In this document: piece by piece, positions 15,984-25,090 of the stretch
Layout of the letters: each line of letters starts with the position of its first letter
Position numbering within the stretch: the first letter of the stretch is position 1
From: Bdellovibrionales bacterium
GTDB taxonomy: Bacteria; Bdellovibrionota; UBA1018
Assembly: GCA_016786465.1 (NCBI GenBank)
Contig: JAEUWC010000005.1
Span: 1-64,000 of the forward strand
Length of the DNA stretch: 64,000 nt
Reading direction: 5' to 3'
Program-made: the position numbers and the translations under genes
The notes under the pieces: model-generated
Databases searched by the model: none
What the model was told of the DNA's origin: nothing
Seen by the model: only the letters and a program-made list of their open reading frames with translations

Positions 15984-17917
15984 TCGGCTGACGTCGTCAC
16001 GCCTGCAACGGCTGGAAAAAATTGCTGCTTGGGTCCGATTTCGTGTCCCGGCGCAATGGGTGTTCCCAATTCTTCAACCCGGAATACGTCCTTAGGCAGA
16101 CGCAAAGTTTCGCGAAGCCTTTCCATCGTTTCCGGCGCAAAAGGATAAAGCAGGATCATTAGGTTTTTCAGAACATAAAAGGACGAATACAACGCGTCCT
16201 TCCGCGCTTCTTCAGGGAAGCGATCATCATGGGGTTTGAACTGCGTGAAAAGGCTGTTGATCTGGCGCGCGTAATTTTCGATCTGCCCCAGCAACACCGG
16301 ATAGTCGGCGCGTTCCATTGATTTTACGTAGCGTCGAACCAGGTTCAAGGTTTCGTCCGCCACCTTGGGATTCAGTTTCCCTTCAGGAACCTTGCCCCCG
16401 AACTTCGAATGCACGGCTGAAATCGGTTTTTCAAAAGCCGCATTCATCGGGCCTGCCAAGAATTTGTTCTTTTCGTCTAAGGTGTGAAGATCAAAGTTCG
16501 AAGATTTTTCGGCAAGCGAAAGCGTCGCAATGAAGTAGCGAACCTGTTCACCCGTGTAGCCTTTTTCAGAAATCAGCTGGTCGCCTGTGATCCAATTGCC
16601 ACGGGACTTAGACATTTTTTCGCCGTTCACCATCAGGTGATACACGCTGAAGATGTCCGTCATTTGAATTTCATCTGAAGCTGGCATGCGCATCGGATCT
16701 TTCTGGGTTCCTAGCCACATCGCTCCTTGCATCAAGACATAAAAGAAAACGTTGTCCTGACCGATGAACTGGGCGACGCGCGCTTTAGGGTTCTTCCAGA
16801 ATTTGGAATAGTCTTCTGGGTTCTTTCCTTTTTCTTTCAAAGCGACTTTGGCGAATGAAATCGGAGCAATCAAAGAATCCGGCCAAACGTAAAGGGTCTT
16901 ACCCTTCATTTCCGGATCGATTTCCGTCGGTACCGGAATCCCCCATGAAACGTCGCGGGTGATTGAACGATGCGCCCATTCGTCGACCAGTTCCGTCTTG
17001 ATCGAAAGTGCGGCTTCTAACTGAGCCCGGCCTTTTTCCAGATCCGCCATCGATTCAAACTGAAGCGCAATCTTCTTTCCAGGCGCGTACTTGGGTTTGT
17101 GCTTGGGAAGCGAACCCTTCATTTCCTTGTAGGCAGGTTCATGAATCGCTTCAAAACGAATCGATGGAAGCAATGTCCCCAAAACTTCGGAAAGGATCGA
17201 CTTGCGCCAAGTTTTTTCCTTTCCCTGAACCCAGACTCGCATCACTTCGGCGACTTTCCACATGTCTAACCAAAGATGCGCGGTATCCTTCAAAACGGGG
17301 ACTTCTCCGGTGATGGCACTTTTGGGGTTCAAAAGCTCGGCAGGCTGGTATTGAAGCCCACAGACTTCGCATTCATCGCTATACGCGCTTAGATTGTCGC
17401 ACTTAGGATTCGGGCATTTGCCTTTGACATAGCGATCCGGAAGGAATCGATTGATCTTGGCATCAAACCACTGAAGCGAAGTTTTCTTTTGAAGCATTCC
17501 ATTTGCGTGAAGCTTGCGTAGAAAATCCTGCGAAAGTTCGGAATGAACCGGAAAGCATTCTGGGCGAGACGTTCCCGTGTAAACGTCGACGCCAATCGAA
17601 TAGCTGGCCAAGGTCTTCTTTTGTTTGGAATGAATGCCGTCGATGAATTCTCGAATCGGAATTCCTGCAGCCAGTGCGGAAACTTCGCTGGTGGATCCGT
17701 GATCGTCGGTTCCGTTTAAGAAAAGTACATTTTCGCGACCCACCAGCATTCCCATGTACCTAGAAAATATATCGGCAGGAACATGAACGCCGGCCAAGTG
17801 CCCCAGATGCAAAGGACCGTTCGCATAGGGCATGCCTGCCGTCACGACGACCTTTTCAGGTCGGGCGACTTGTTTGATCACGGATGGGATGTCAGTAGGT
17901 GGAACAAAAGTTGTCAT
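15980..17917 (-). CDS. metG: Methionyl-tRNA synthetase
   Basis: 645 residues. HIGH-type motif 'GPLHLGHLAG' at residues 34-43, zinc-knuckle 'CPNPKCDNLSAYSDECEVCG' in the connective peptide, 'GIPVP', and the 'KMSKSRGN' loop near residue 432. It charges tRNA-Met in the cytoplasm. No C-terminal tRNA-binding (EMAP-like) domain is present, so it is probably the short form. The open frame runs upstream to 18091 inside the next gene, but the ATG at 17917 gives the usual N-terminus and one-base spacing from the preceding stop. This is an essential gene in an otherwise envelope-rich stretch. Confidence 0.95.
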   Translation of the reverse strand: MTTFVPPTDIPSVIKQVARPEKVVVTAGMPYANGPLHLGHLAGVHVPADIFSRYMGMLVGRENVLFLNGTDDHGSTSEVSALAAGIPIREFIDGIHSKQKKTLASYSIGVDVYTGTSRPECFPVHSELSQDFLRKLHANGMLQKKTSLQWFDAKINRFLPDRYVKGKCPNPKCDNLSAYSDECEVCGLQYQPAELLNPKSAITGEVPVLKDTAHLWLDMWKVAEVMRVWVQGKEKTWRKSILSEVLGTLLPSIRFEAIHEPAYKEMKGSLPKHKPKYAPGKKIALQFESMADLEKGRAQLEAALSIKTELVDEWAHRSITRDVSWGIPVPTEIDPEMKGKTLYVWPDSLIAPISFAKVALKEKGKNPEDYSKFWKNPKARVAQFIGQDNVFFYVLMQGAMWLGTQKDPMRMPASDEIQMTDIFSVYHLMVNGEKMSKSRGNWITGDQLISEKGYTGEQVRYFIATLSLAEKSSNFDLHTLDEKNKFLAGPMNAAFEKPISAVHSKFGGKVPEGKLNPKVADETLNLVRRYVKSMERADYPVLLGQIENYARQINSLFTQFKPHDDRFPEEARKDALYSSFYVLKNLMILLYPFAPETMERLRETLRLPKDVFRVEELGTPIAPGHEIGPKQQFFPAVAGVTTSAD

Positions 17918-17918
17918 A

Positions 17919-18806
17919 TTAAAAAGCGTATCCCAACGCCGCGGACATTGTGAATCCCTTGCTGTAGCCACTGCGATCATCTGAACTGATGACCGGAACA
18001 CTGTAACCCAAAAGCGTTTCAAGGGTTGTTTGCGAACCCAGTACAAATTGCATTCCTGCTTCCGGATTGACCAAGACACCTTTTCCGTCAAAAGCTACGA
18101 CCCCGTCCGCGGGCAAGACGCCCGAAGAAATATCCCAGGTCGACCAGAAGTAATTGGTGCGCAAACGAAAGATCGCGTCGTGCTGCTGAACAGGCACTAA
18201 ATGCGTGTATGAAATCCCAAGCTGTGTCGTTGAATAGCTTTCATCTAGAATGTTCAGTTGATTTCTGGAACCCTGGCCCCGCCCCACGTTCAATCCAAAA
18301 AGGCCGCGGTCACCGACTGGAAATTCGACGGATGCGCGCACCATGGGATGGCTCAGAAGCAGAAGTCCGACCTTGATGTGCTTTCGATTGGGATATCGAA
18401 TTGCCGGTTTTTCCGTTTCGGGATTTTTCTGGGAAACTTGTAAGTAGTCTTCACGTATCACAATGGGCGGCAACGCTGGCGGTTGCAGAATTCCAGGTTG
18501 AACGGTCACAGGCGCGGCTGCATTCGCGGCTGCGGCTTGTACCGGCCGCGTTTCGCAGCTGATCTTTCCGTAAGCTTCCTTGCACCGATAGCCGCAGGCC
18601 AAATTTCCGTACGCTTCGATACACTTGTCTTCTGGGTGGCTTCCACATTCCAGTTTGCCATAGGCCTGAATGCAATCACCAAAGCCGCATTTCTGCTTCC
18701 CGTAGGCTTCGACGCAGACTTCTTTCCACGCCTGCTGAGGCTGAACTGGTTGTTGTGCAAAAGACGAAACAGCCCCGAAAAGGCCCAAAGCCCAGAAAAT
18801 CTTCAT
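17919..18806 (-). CDS. Outer-membrane protein with four cysteine-rich EAYGK repeats
   Basis: 295 residues. Signal peptide (about 1-18), then four tandem repeats at about 30-85 of the form Cys-x-(E/Q)-A-Y-G-(K/N)-x-x-Cys-G: 'CVEAYGKQKCG', 'CIQAYGKLECG', 'CIEAYGNLACG', 'CKEAYGKISCE'. A Pro/Ala linker follows, then a beta-rich C-terminal region (about 140-295) ending 'LGYAF', as in outer-membrane barrels. The repeats would be a periplasmic or surface disulfide-knotted domain. No known family. Directly upstream of metG by one base. Confidence 0.8.
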   Translation of the reverse strand: MKIFWALGLFGAVSSFAQQPVQPQQAWKEVCVEAYGKQKCGFGDCIQAYGKLECGSHPEDKCIEAYGNLACGYRCKEAYGKISCETRPVQAAAANAAAPVTVQPGILQPPALPPIVIREDYLQVSQKNPETEKPAIRYPNRKHIKVGLLLLSHPMVRASVEFPVGDRGLFGLNVGRGQGSRNQLNILDESYSTTQLGISYTHLVPVQQHDAIFRLRTNYFWSTWDISSGVLPADGVVAFDGKGVLVNPEAGMQFVLGSQTTLETLLGYSVPVISSDDRSGYSKGFTMSAALGYAF

Positions 18807-18828
18807 AGGCTAAAGATGTATCAAAAAC

Positions 18829-19641
18829 CTAGGGGTTGAGAAAGCCTGGCTCGAAAAACAGCCCTTCGTAAAACGCACGGAAGTATTCGATCGAAAAACT
18901 GACGGGGCTAGTTTCGATGTCGTTCGTCGCATAGCCGACCCAAGCGTTTCCGGAAGCGTCAAAAGTCAATTTGTCGATGCCGACATTGTCGACGTCCCAC
19001 TGCGACACAAGACGCCAGATCGGATTCATCGTACCGCCGCTGGCTCCGGCTTGCGCTTTTGGATTCCACTGATACTGCGCTTCGACGATCGTACCTCGCG
19101 GGCACATGATTGCCGGACGTCCCAATTTGCGCCAATCGAAGTTCGAAGGATGATCTAAACCCAGGCCATGACCAAATTCATGCGCAGTGGTGGTCGAAGT
19201 TCCGATCCCGTCGGTTTCGTAGAACACTCCGCTATTTGCGCCCAAAGAATGATAGTAAGAACGATCGCCGGGCATGCCGCCCTTGCGAAATCGTATAAAG
19301 TTCACGCTGGGGTCGGTATTGGTATTTGCCAAAGCCTGTGCTTCGGCCAAAGTGACGATGACATAGGTGACTTCTGCGCGCAGGGCATAATTGCCGGCCC
19401 CGACCTTCACCTTTAAAGGATGGGAAGCTTCGCCGGGTCGAAAGCTTTGTCCACTCCAAAGGCCCTGAATTTCGTCGGTTGCCTTGGCGGCCATGGCCGG
19501 ATCAACGTTCTCGCCGTAATAAACCATCTGAGCCTTCATCACGATTTCACCGGCGATCGAATTCAATTCGAACTTGGCTCCGGCAAGGGCATTGGATGAA
19601 AGAAAACATCCCAAAACGGCTAACGAAATTTGCTTCAACAT
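18829..19641 (-). CDS. Secreted metzincin-like zinc protease
   Basis: 270 residues from ATG 19641, which follows GGGGGATAGTGCG; the longer frame to 19695 adds residues before the signal peptide. Signal peptide ends 'SNALAGA'. The zinc site is 'TTTAHEFGHGLGLDH' (first His near residue 154), the full HExxHxxGxxH of metzincins. A Met-turn candidate, 'AIMCPRG', lies about 20 residues on. The upstream 'VTYVIVTLAEAQALAN' region fits the edge strand. It should act outside the cytoplasm on proteins. Size and lack of a propeptide are unusual but not excluding. Confidence 0.85.
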   Translation of the reverse strand: MLKQISLAVLGCFLSSNALAGAKFELNSIAGEIVMKAQMVYYGENVDPAMAAKATDEIQGLWSGQSFRPGEASHPLKVKVGAGNYALRAEVTYVIVTLAEAQALANTNTDPSVNFIRFRKGGMPGDRSYYHSLGANSGVFYETDGIGTSTTTAHEFGHGLGLDHPSNFDWRKLGRPAIMCPRGTIVEAQYQWNPKAQAGASGGTMNPIWRLVSQWDVDNVGIDKLTFDASGNAWVGYATNDIETSPVSFSIEYFRAFYEGLFFEPGFLNP

Positions 19642-19792
19642 CGCACTATCCCCCAAATAAAGATTTGTCGGCCATTTACCCCAATCCCGATTCATTGCGG
19701 CACCGCCGCCGAAGTTTTAGACCAGGTGCGTCCTATTTCGAGCTCGGGAATAACTCGTGGTGTCAATTCGGTTCGTTTGGTAAGGCTAGAGC

Positions 19793-20215
19793 ATGAAAAT
19801 GATCGCATTCAGTGTGGCTTGGGGACTGATTCTTTCGACATCTGCATTTGCCGGCGCATGCCCGGACCTGAGCGGAACATTTGATTGCCAGAAGGAAGAT
19901 CCCACCTATGGTGCGATGTTCATGAAGATTACTCAGAAAAGACTGGGTCTTCGAGGCGTGAAAGTTCACTACGAATACTTTTTCAAAAAAACTTCGAAGA
20001 CCATGGAACTGGATCTTCGCGCGACCCCCAAAGGGCGATTCAATTCTGAAATCAAAGTTTACGGCGTTTGCAAAGATGGCGCGATTTACACCGCAAAGGA
20101 TCCAAAAGATCTTTCAAAAGCTGCACGAAATGAAATCCTAGCCAATGGCGACTACATGAATTCGTCAGTGAACAATCCTTCGCGGCAGTATCAGTGCCAA
20201 AGGATTTTTCAGTGA
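19793..20215 (+). CDS. Small secreted protein of unknown function
   Basis: 140 residues with a signal peptide (cleavage after 'SAFAGA', about residue 21) and four Cys residues, the first two in 'ACPDLSGTFDCQ' and one at the end ('YQCQRIF'). This arrangement suggests a small disulfide-bonded beta domain. Similar 'CPDLSGTY.C' proteins are common in this kind of bacterium, but no function is known to me. Its stop overlaps the GTG of the next gene. Confidence 0.75.
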   Translation: MKMIAFSVAWGLILSTSAFAGACPDLSGTFDCQKEDPTYGAMFMKITQKRLGLRGVKVHYEYFFKKTSKTMELDLRATPKGRFNSEIKVYGVCKDGAIYTAKDPKDLSKAARNEILANGDYMNSSVNNPSRQYQCQRIFQ

Positions 20216-21324
20216 CCCTAAGCAGTCGCCGACGTTTTCTGATTCAGTCGGCTGCTACGGTCGCGGGTGCCGCGCTTGGCGGTGGGATTTTGTTTGCGAA
20301 CCGAAAGTGGGTCTTCGGTCCTAGGCGCGGAACGCTGATGGGAGGAATGAAGATCCTAGTCGACGGAACACTGAAGACTTACTTTGCGATCCTGGATTTG
20401 GATCAATCGAATTGGGAACCCACCTACGTCTCGATTCCTTTTTTTCCTCATGGAATCGCCTTCCACCCCAAGAACCCAAGCCTACTTTCAGTATTCGAAA
20501 AAATCGGCCCAGGAGCGGCAGAATTGAATCTAAAGACCAAGCGCATGCGGATCATTTCCACTTCGAATGACCGCTACTTTTATGGCCACGGTGCCTATTC
20601 CAAAGATGGATCGAAACTTTTTTCTGTGGAAACCAACACCGACAATCACGAGGGTGTCATCGCCGTTCGCGACCCGTCTAGCTTGGAACAAGTCGACGTC
20701 TTTCCTTCGTTTGGGTCAAATCCTCACGATTGCCAACTGATCGAAGACGGAAGGGTATTGGCGGTCACCAACGGGGGTGGAAAATTTGGAACACCCCAAA
20801 AAGCTTGCGTGACCTATGTCGACGTGGAATCCCGCAAACTTTTGAAGAAATTTGAAATCGAAGACGAACGCCTGAATGCCGGACACCTTTTTGTTTCTGG
20901 AAAAAAAGAACTGGCCGTCGTTTCTGCACCCCGTTTGGGCTTAACCGATTCAGATTCGGGTGCGATCAGCTTGAAGCTAAAGGAAGATCAGCTGGTCCGC
21001 TTAACCGAACCCAAAGAAGTCATCCAAAGGTTGAAAGCAGAAACACTGAGCGTTTGCATGGATCAGAAATCCGGAATCGTCGCTGCGACCAGTCCGCTTG
21101 GAAATATCGTCACCTTTTGGGAAATGGCCACGGGAAGGTTGGTCAAATCCCTGGAAATTGAAAACCCGCGAGGAATCGCATTAACCCGAGATGGTCGCCA
21201 TTACCTGATTAGCCAAGGCGGAGATTCGAACTTATTGGCAGTCAACACAAAGAACCTGGATATTGACCCGTCGTTGGGGCTTCAAAAATCAGCCATATCG
21301 GGTTCACACCTTTACATCCGTTAA
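20212..21324 (+). CDS. DUF1513 (PF07433-type) Tat-exported beta-propeller protein
   Basis: 370 residues from GTG 20212, chosen because AAAGGA lies seven bases upstream and the codon overlaps the previous stop (GTGA). The N-terminus carries a twin-arginine signal, 'SRRRFLIQSAATVAG'. The body matches DUF1513 from memory: 'FYGHGAYSKDGSKLFSVE', 'GVIAVRD', 'GSNPHDCQLIEDGRVLAVTNGG', repeated WD-like blades and 'NPRGIALTRDG'. In other bacteria this family is encoded with imelysin-type iron uptake proteins; none is seen here. Periplasmic. Function unknown. Confidence 0.88.
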   Translation: MTLSSRRRFLIQSAATVAGAALGGGILFANRKWVFGPRRGTLMGGMKILVDGTLKTYFAILDLDQSNWEPTYVSIPFFPHGIAFHPKNPSLLSVFEKIGPGAAELNLKTKRMRIISTSNDRYFYGHGAYSKDGSKLFSVETNTDNHEGVIAVRDPSSLEQVDVFPSFGSNPHDCQLIEDGRVLAVTNGGGKFGTPQKACVTYVDVESRKLLKKFEIEDERLNAGHLFVSGKKELAVVSAPRLGLTDSDSGAISLKLKEDQLVRLTEPKEVIQRLKAETLSVCMDQKSGIVAATSPLGNIVTFWEMATGRLVKSLEIENPRGIALTRDGRHYLISQGGDSNLLAVNTKNLDIDPSLGLQKSAISGSHLYIR

Positions 21325-21486
21325 TCAGCCCCATTTACCAATAGTTTCCAATAGTTCAGGATTTATTAACTGAACTGATTGCGAAAAAAAGGTGCATTTT
21401 ACTGCGACTGATCGTAAGCAAGCACAATCAATAAATAGAACGATTAGAATTTTTCTAAACTGTCCACAGGACAAGAAAGGAAATCG

Positions 21487-22071
21487 ATGAAAATTGCCTT
21501 GCTTGCAGATGATCTGGAATTCGTAACCCTTATGGCGACCTACTACAGCCCCAGGGGATTCCCGATTTCCCACTGTCAAAAAGGGGAAGAATTGCCATCC
21601 GACACTGATCTGATTCTTTTGGATTTGGCCCAAAAGGAAATCAGCGCTATCGAGCAGATTCGCGAACTTAAAAATCGGCATCCTAACCTGCCGATCATCG
21701 TCATGACCGCCAGTAGCGCTGCCGAAACTGAAATTGAATCGACTGCTGCCTTTGTTTCAGGATACGCAGTGAAGCCGCCAAACTTTCCGCAACTTACTTT
21801 TCTGTTTCGTCGTGTCTTGGATTTCAGTGCCCTTGAAAAAGAGAATCAACACCTACGCGAGTCAATGAACGCGAATCGGTTGTTTGCTGGCAAGATCGGT
21901 CCTCTTGAAGACCTGGAAACCGAATACATTCAAGAAGTCTTACGCCGATGTGAAGGTGTTAAGGACAAAGCCGCGAAGGTTCTGAAGATCGATAGAAAAA
22001 CCTTGTACAGAAAACTTCAAAAGCTGGGAAAGTGCGAGGCGGATCAAGCCAGTAATTTCAGCCATCCTTGA
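21487..22071 (+). CDS. Response regulator with receiver and Fis-type HTH domains
   Basis: 194 residues. The receiver domain (about 1-115) keeps the key residues: acidic pair Asp8-Asp9, phosphoacceptor Asp46 in 'LILLDLAQ', Thr74 and Lys96. Residues about 147-186 are a Fis-family helix-turn-helix: 'EYIQEVLRRCEG' then 'AAKVLKIDRKTLYRKLQKLG'. There is no AAA+ domain, so this is the RegA/ActR architecture rather than NtrC. It should be a phosphorylation-controlled DNA-binding regulator. AGGAAATCG precedes the ATG. No histidine kinase is adjacent; a soluble one lies at 43211. Confidence 0.9.
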   Translation: MKIALLADDLEFVTLMATYYSPRGFPISHCQKGEELPSDTDLILLDLAQKEISAIEQIRELKNRHPNLPIIVMTASSAAETEIESTAAFVSGYAVKPPNFPQLTFLFRRVLDFSALEKENQHLRESMNANRLFAGKIGPLEDLETEYIQEVLRRCEGVKDKAAKVLKIDRKTLYRKLQKLGKCEADQASNFSHP

Positions 22072-22077
22072 TTCCGC

Positions 22078-22506
22078 CTAATCCTTTTCTTGAAATGGCA
22101 TAAACAAAAACGGATACAGCGTTTTCACTGGTACGGGAATATCGGGCTTTGGAAAAGTCCATGTCTTCAGGCGCTTCAAGACGCAGTTTTCCACTTTCGA
22201 ATGATTCAAAGTAGTCTTCTGAATCCGGGCTGAAGTCACTTTTCCGTTGGCATCGATTTCGAAGTAGGCCGCAAGGTGGCCCATGACTTCGGGGTTCTTT
22301 TTCACGACGGGTTCATAGCAATCCTTCACTTCGTTTTCATGGGCCCGAATCGTTTCCTGGATTTTTCCTGAATAGCCAGACTGAACGGGTTCACCGGTAG
22401 AAGTTAAGTTCGCTGCTGCTGGATCGGGGGCGCTTACCTTTTTTGCGCTACTGCATCCGAATGAAAGAACTAAAAAGGCCCAGCCCACCATCCCAAATTT
22501 TTTCAT
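22078..22506 (-). CDS. Lipoprotein with AgmX/PglI-type C-terminal (TonB-like) domain
   Basis: 142 residues. Lipobox 'LSFGC' at the end of the signal peptide marks a lipoprotein. The C-terminal domain (about 50-142) has 'IQETIRAHENEVKDCYEPVV', 'GHLAAYFEIDANGKVTSARI' and 'NCVLKRLKTWTFPKP', with the paired Cys residues typical of the tails seen in AgmX/PglI proteins of myxobacteria and relatives. These are TonB-domain relatives in periplasmic proteins. Exact role unknown. Confidence 0.85.
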   Translation of the reverse strand: MKKFGMVGWAFLVLSFGCSSAKKVSAPDPAAANLTSTGEPVQSGYSGKIQETIRAHENEVKDCYEPVVKKNPEVMGHLAAYFEIDANGKVTSARIQKTTLNHSKVENCVLKRLKTWTFPKPDIPVPVKTLYPFLFMPFQEKD

Positions 22507-22528
22507 GTACCCAGTCTAAGCGAAAATT

Positions 22529-22990
22529 CTAATCCACGCATCTTTCGTCAAACGCGTAGTAAACCACCTTTTCGGGATATCGCGGAATCGGAATTAAAAG
22601 CGGGTGGTGATTCATCTGGGCCGGCGTACGTGGATCAAAGTCTTGACCAACAACATGGGCGTAATGAACCCTAATCTTTTCAGGTTCGATGTCCACGCCA
22701 CGAACTTCGACAGAATCTGCCAGACCAGCCGATTCCTTATGGATCACCAACAGACGGTGGGTTTCAAAGTTGATCGGAATCTTGGGTGCCGGAATCTTTT
22801 CATTCCGCCGATTGAAAACGTAAGTGTGCTGCCGAAAAAAAGCTTTCCATTCCTGTTCGGATCCGATTTCTGTCGTGCCCGATCCACTGACTTCCAAAAG
22901 CGTCGCGGCTTCAGAAAAGCTTTGTGCACCACCGTAAGCCTCGTTCCAAACCATCAGCGCGCCAGTGACGAAAAGATAAAGTCGACTCAT
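22529..22990 (-). CDS. Secreted protein of unknown function
   Basis: 153 residues with a short signal peptide ending 'NEAYGGA'. The body ('EQEWKAFFRQHTYVFN', 'INFETHRLLVIHKE') is a beta-rich domain with a pattern common among small bacterial lipoproteins and exported proteins that contain a W-x-x-F box after a 'SEQEW' start; no name comes to mind. Same strand as the AgmX-type lipoprotein, 22 bases upstream of it. Confidence 0.72.
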   Translation of the reverse strand: MSRLYLFVTGALMVWNEAYGGAQSFSEAATLLEVSGSGTTEIGSEQEWKAFFRQHTYVFNRRNEKIPAPKIPINFETHRLLVIHKESAGLADSVEVRGVDIEPEKIRVHYAHVVGQDFDPRTPAQMNHHPLLIPIPRYPEKVVYYAFDERCVD

Positions 22991-23093
22991 TCAAACCCTT
23001 CCTTTTTGGGAAAGGCTATGAAAACCAAAACCGATTCGCAAATCGCACCCCGCGTGAATTGATTTCGTCGCATGGGTTGATTCGAATCCTACG

Positions 23094-23543
23094 CTAGGAT
23101 TTTCCCAAGCTTCGATTTGCATAATCAACCCACAAGACGATCCAGTAGCCTGCCAGCACCAGGGTCGACAAAAAGTAGGAAAAGAATCGATGCAAAACCC
23201 GATTATAAGTGCAGTGAATCAGGCTATGAAGCGCACGAAGCGCAACATAGGCCCAGGCTAACCCAATCAACAGATCACTGGTCTGATTCGTCACAATCGT
23301 CACCAGTATCGCGACATAAAATAGAACCGGAACTTCGAAAAGGTTCACAAAGTTATCCGATGGGTGATCGACATCGCGAAGAAGTTCGTCAGCCTGCGCG
23401 CCAGCCAGTTTCAGCTTTTCAGGATGAATCTTCTTCTTTCGCATATGCGTAATCCGCAAAAAATACATGTAAACCCAAACCACAAAGGTCACAAAAACCA
23501 TGAAAAACATCGGACGAAGAAGTTCCAATTGCGAAGTGTTCAT
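23094..23543 (-). CDS. MAPEG-family membrane protein
   Basis: 149 residues with four predicted membrane helices. The MAPEG pattern is visible: a first helix with 'LELLRPMFFMVFVTFVVW', then 'NFVNLFEVPVLFYVAILV', 'WAYVALRALHSLIHCTYNRVLHR' and a last helix. MAPEG proteins are trimeric membrane enzymes related to microsomal glutathione transferases; many bacterial members have no known substrate. ATG 23543 is given; a TTG two codons earlier (23549) lies closer to an AAGG and is also possible. Confidence 0.85.
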   Translation of the reverse strand: MNTSQLELLRPMFFMVFVTFVVWVYMYFLRITHMRKKKIHPEKLKLAGAQADELLRDVDHPSDNFVNLFEVPVLFYVAILVTIVTNQTSDLLIGLAWAYVALRALHSLIHCTYNRVLHRFFSYFLSTLVLAGYWIVLWVDYANRSLGKS

Positions 23544-23629
23544 GGGCAAGTTTTACCTTAGTTCACGTACGTTAAGCCAGGGAATTGACACTCGCAAACC
23601 CCCGCCTTTGTCGGTAAAATTCTAGAAAT

Positions 23630-23926
23630 ATGACTCGAGAAGAATTACTCACAGTCGTGAAAGAATTGGTCGTCGAGCTCAACGCAAAAGCAAACCCTTC
23701 GCAGGCCAAAGAATTCGCAAAACTAAAGAACATCGTCGACGAAAAAGTCACTCTGGATTCTCCGCTTGCAAGCCTGGGCTGGGATTCGCTTCAAATGACT
23801 TTTCTTCTGGTAGCGCTTGAAGAGCGGCTGGGTATCGACACTTCAACCCTGTCGATGTTCGATCTTTTTTCGGTGGGAGACTTTGTGGCCGAGCTTGAAA
23901 CCTTGGTCAATAAGAAGAAAGGCTAG
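23630..23926 (+). CDS. Acyl carrier protein of a biosynthetic cluster
   Basis: 98 residues with the carrier-protein fold. The phosphopantetheine attachment site is Ser53 in 'LGWDSLQMT', followed by 'LLVALEERLGIDTSTLSMFDLFSVGDFV'. 'GWDSL' in place of 'GADSL' is typical of stand-alone carriers that work with adenylating enzymes rather than fatty acid synthase. It is the first gene of the cluster that runs to 31367, and the fatty acyl-AMP ligase at 27343 is its likely loader. Confidence 0.92.
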   Translation: MTREELLTVVKELVVELNAKANPSQAKEFAKLKNIVDEKVTLDSPLASLGWDSLQMTFLLVALEERLGIDTSTLSMFDLFSVGDFVAELETLVNKKKG

Positions 23927-23929
23927 ATC

Positions 23930-25090
23930 GTGGTCGACTTTTCTTTGACCGACGAACAGACGCAGTGGCGAAACCAGGTCAGAAAGTTCACGCAGGAAGA
24001 AATCATTCCGCGGACGGACCTAGACATTCACGGCCACTTTCCCAAAGACCTTTATCAAAAAGCCTTTGAAGCCGGGCTGATCACGGCCGCCATACCCAAG
24101 ACATATGGCGGTCAGGGGCGATCTTACTTTGAACTGATCTTGGCAGCAGAAGAACTGGGCTATGGCGACCTGGGCGTCGCGACTTCGACGATGCTTGGAA
24201 AGCTTTCGACGGCGTCGCTTCTGAATTTCGGAACTGAAGACCAGAAGACCCGCTGGATCGTCCCGATGACCAAGAAACTGACCTTTTCGTCGCATTGCTG
24301 GACCGAACCTGAAGGAAGTTCCAATCTGGTCGGCAGGCCCGCGACCACGACGGCAAAGCCGGTCCCAGGCGGATTCCTTTTGAACGGGGCCAAATCCACG
24401 ATTTCAAATGCGACGGTCGCTTCAGTCTTCACAGTTTTTGCGCGAATGAATCCAGGCCCGGATGGGTTGACCTGTTTTGTTGTACCGCGCGACGCAAAAG
24501 GCGTCGAAGTCACCAATCCCTACAAGAAAATGGGGCAAAGGGCCGCAGATACCGGCCGAATCGATTTCCACGACGTGTTTGTTCCAGAAGCTGACATGAT
24601 CGGAAAACCCGGCCAAGGAACCCAAATCGGCATGCGGGCTATTCGCGCTAGCCGAGTCGGTGTTGCCGCCATGGGAATTGGTGTTTCTTGTCGCGCGCGC
24701 GATTTGGCAAAAGTTTATGGCCACAGCCATTTTGCGGGCGACGGGAAAGCGCTGATTCAGCAACAGGATTTCCGTTTTCAGATCGCCGAAATGGAAGCGG
24801 AAATCGAAATGCTTCGAGCGCTGACTTGGCGCGCCTGCTGGGAAGTTGAAAACGGACCAGAAGCCATGAAACTTTCCAGTAGCGCCAAATGGGCCGGCGG
24901 CGAAATCGCAGTTCGAATCACCAACCGTGCATCCGAAATGCTAGGGGCCATGGGCTATCTAGAATCGGGATTGGCCGAAAAATTGATTCGCGATGCAAAA
25001 GTCCTGACCATTTACGAAGGCCCAGGGGCCGTCCAGAAAATGCTGATCGCCGACGTCGCCTGTCGTTTGGGGGCTGGGCTTAAAAAATGA
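23930..25090 (+). CDS. Acyl-CoA (or acyl-ACP) dehydrogenase
   Basis: 386 residues, full length for the family. Seen: N-terminal 'FSLTDEQTQWRNQVRKFTQEEI', 'CWTEPEGSSN' (FAD loop), 'GFLLNGAKSTISNAT', 'ASRVGVAAMGIGVS' and 'EMLGAMGYLESGLAEKLIRDAKVLTIYEGPG', where the Glu of 'YEGP' is the usual catalytic base. GTG start three bases after the ACP stop. It would introduce a double bond beside the thioester of an acyl chain. In this cluster the chain is probably ACP-bound, as proposed for dehydrogenases in lipopeptide clusters. Confidence 0.93.
   Translation: MVDFSLTDEQTQWRNQVRKFTQEEIIPRTDLDIHGHFPKDLYQKAFEAGLITAAIPKTYGGQGRSYFELILAAEELGYGDLGVATSTMLGKLSTASLLNFGTEDQKTRWIVPMTKKLTFSSHCWTEPEGSSNLVGRPATTTAKPVPGGFLLNGAKSTISNATVASVFTVFARMNPGPDGLTCFVVPRDAKGVEVTNPYKKMGQRAADTGRIDFHDVFVPEADMIGKPGQGTQIGMRAIRASRVGVAAMGIGVSCRARDLAKVYGHSHFAGDGKALIQQQDFRFQIAEMEAEIEMLRALTWRACWEVENGPEAMKLSSSAKWAGGEIAVRITNRASEMLGAMGYLESGLAEKLIRDAKVLTIYEGPGAVQKMLIADVACRLGAGLKK

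Noticed and set aside
17918-18091. N-terminal extension of methionyl-tRNA synthetase by 58 residues
   Set aside because: The extension lies inside the 3' end of the outer-membrane protein gene, has no family resemblance, and the ATG at 17917 gives the usual enzyme start.
23588-23630. A TTGACA-based promoter for the lipid cluster
   Set aside because: TTGACA is present, but the nearest acceptable -10 (TAAAAT) is 24 bases away, too far for a sigma-70 promoter.
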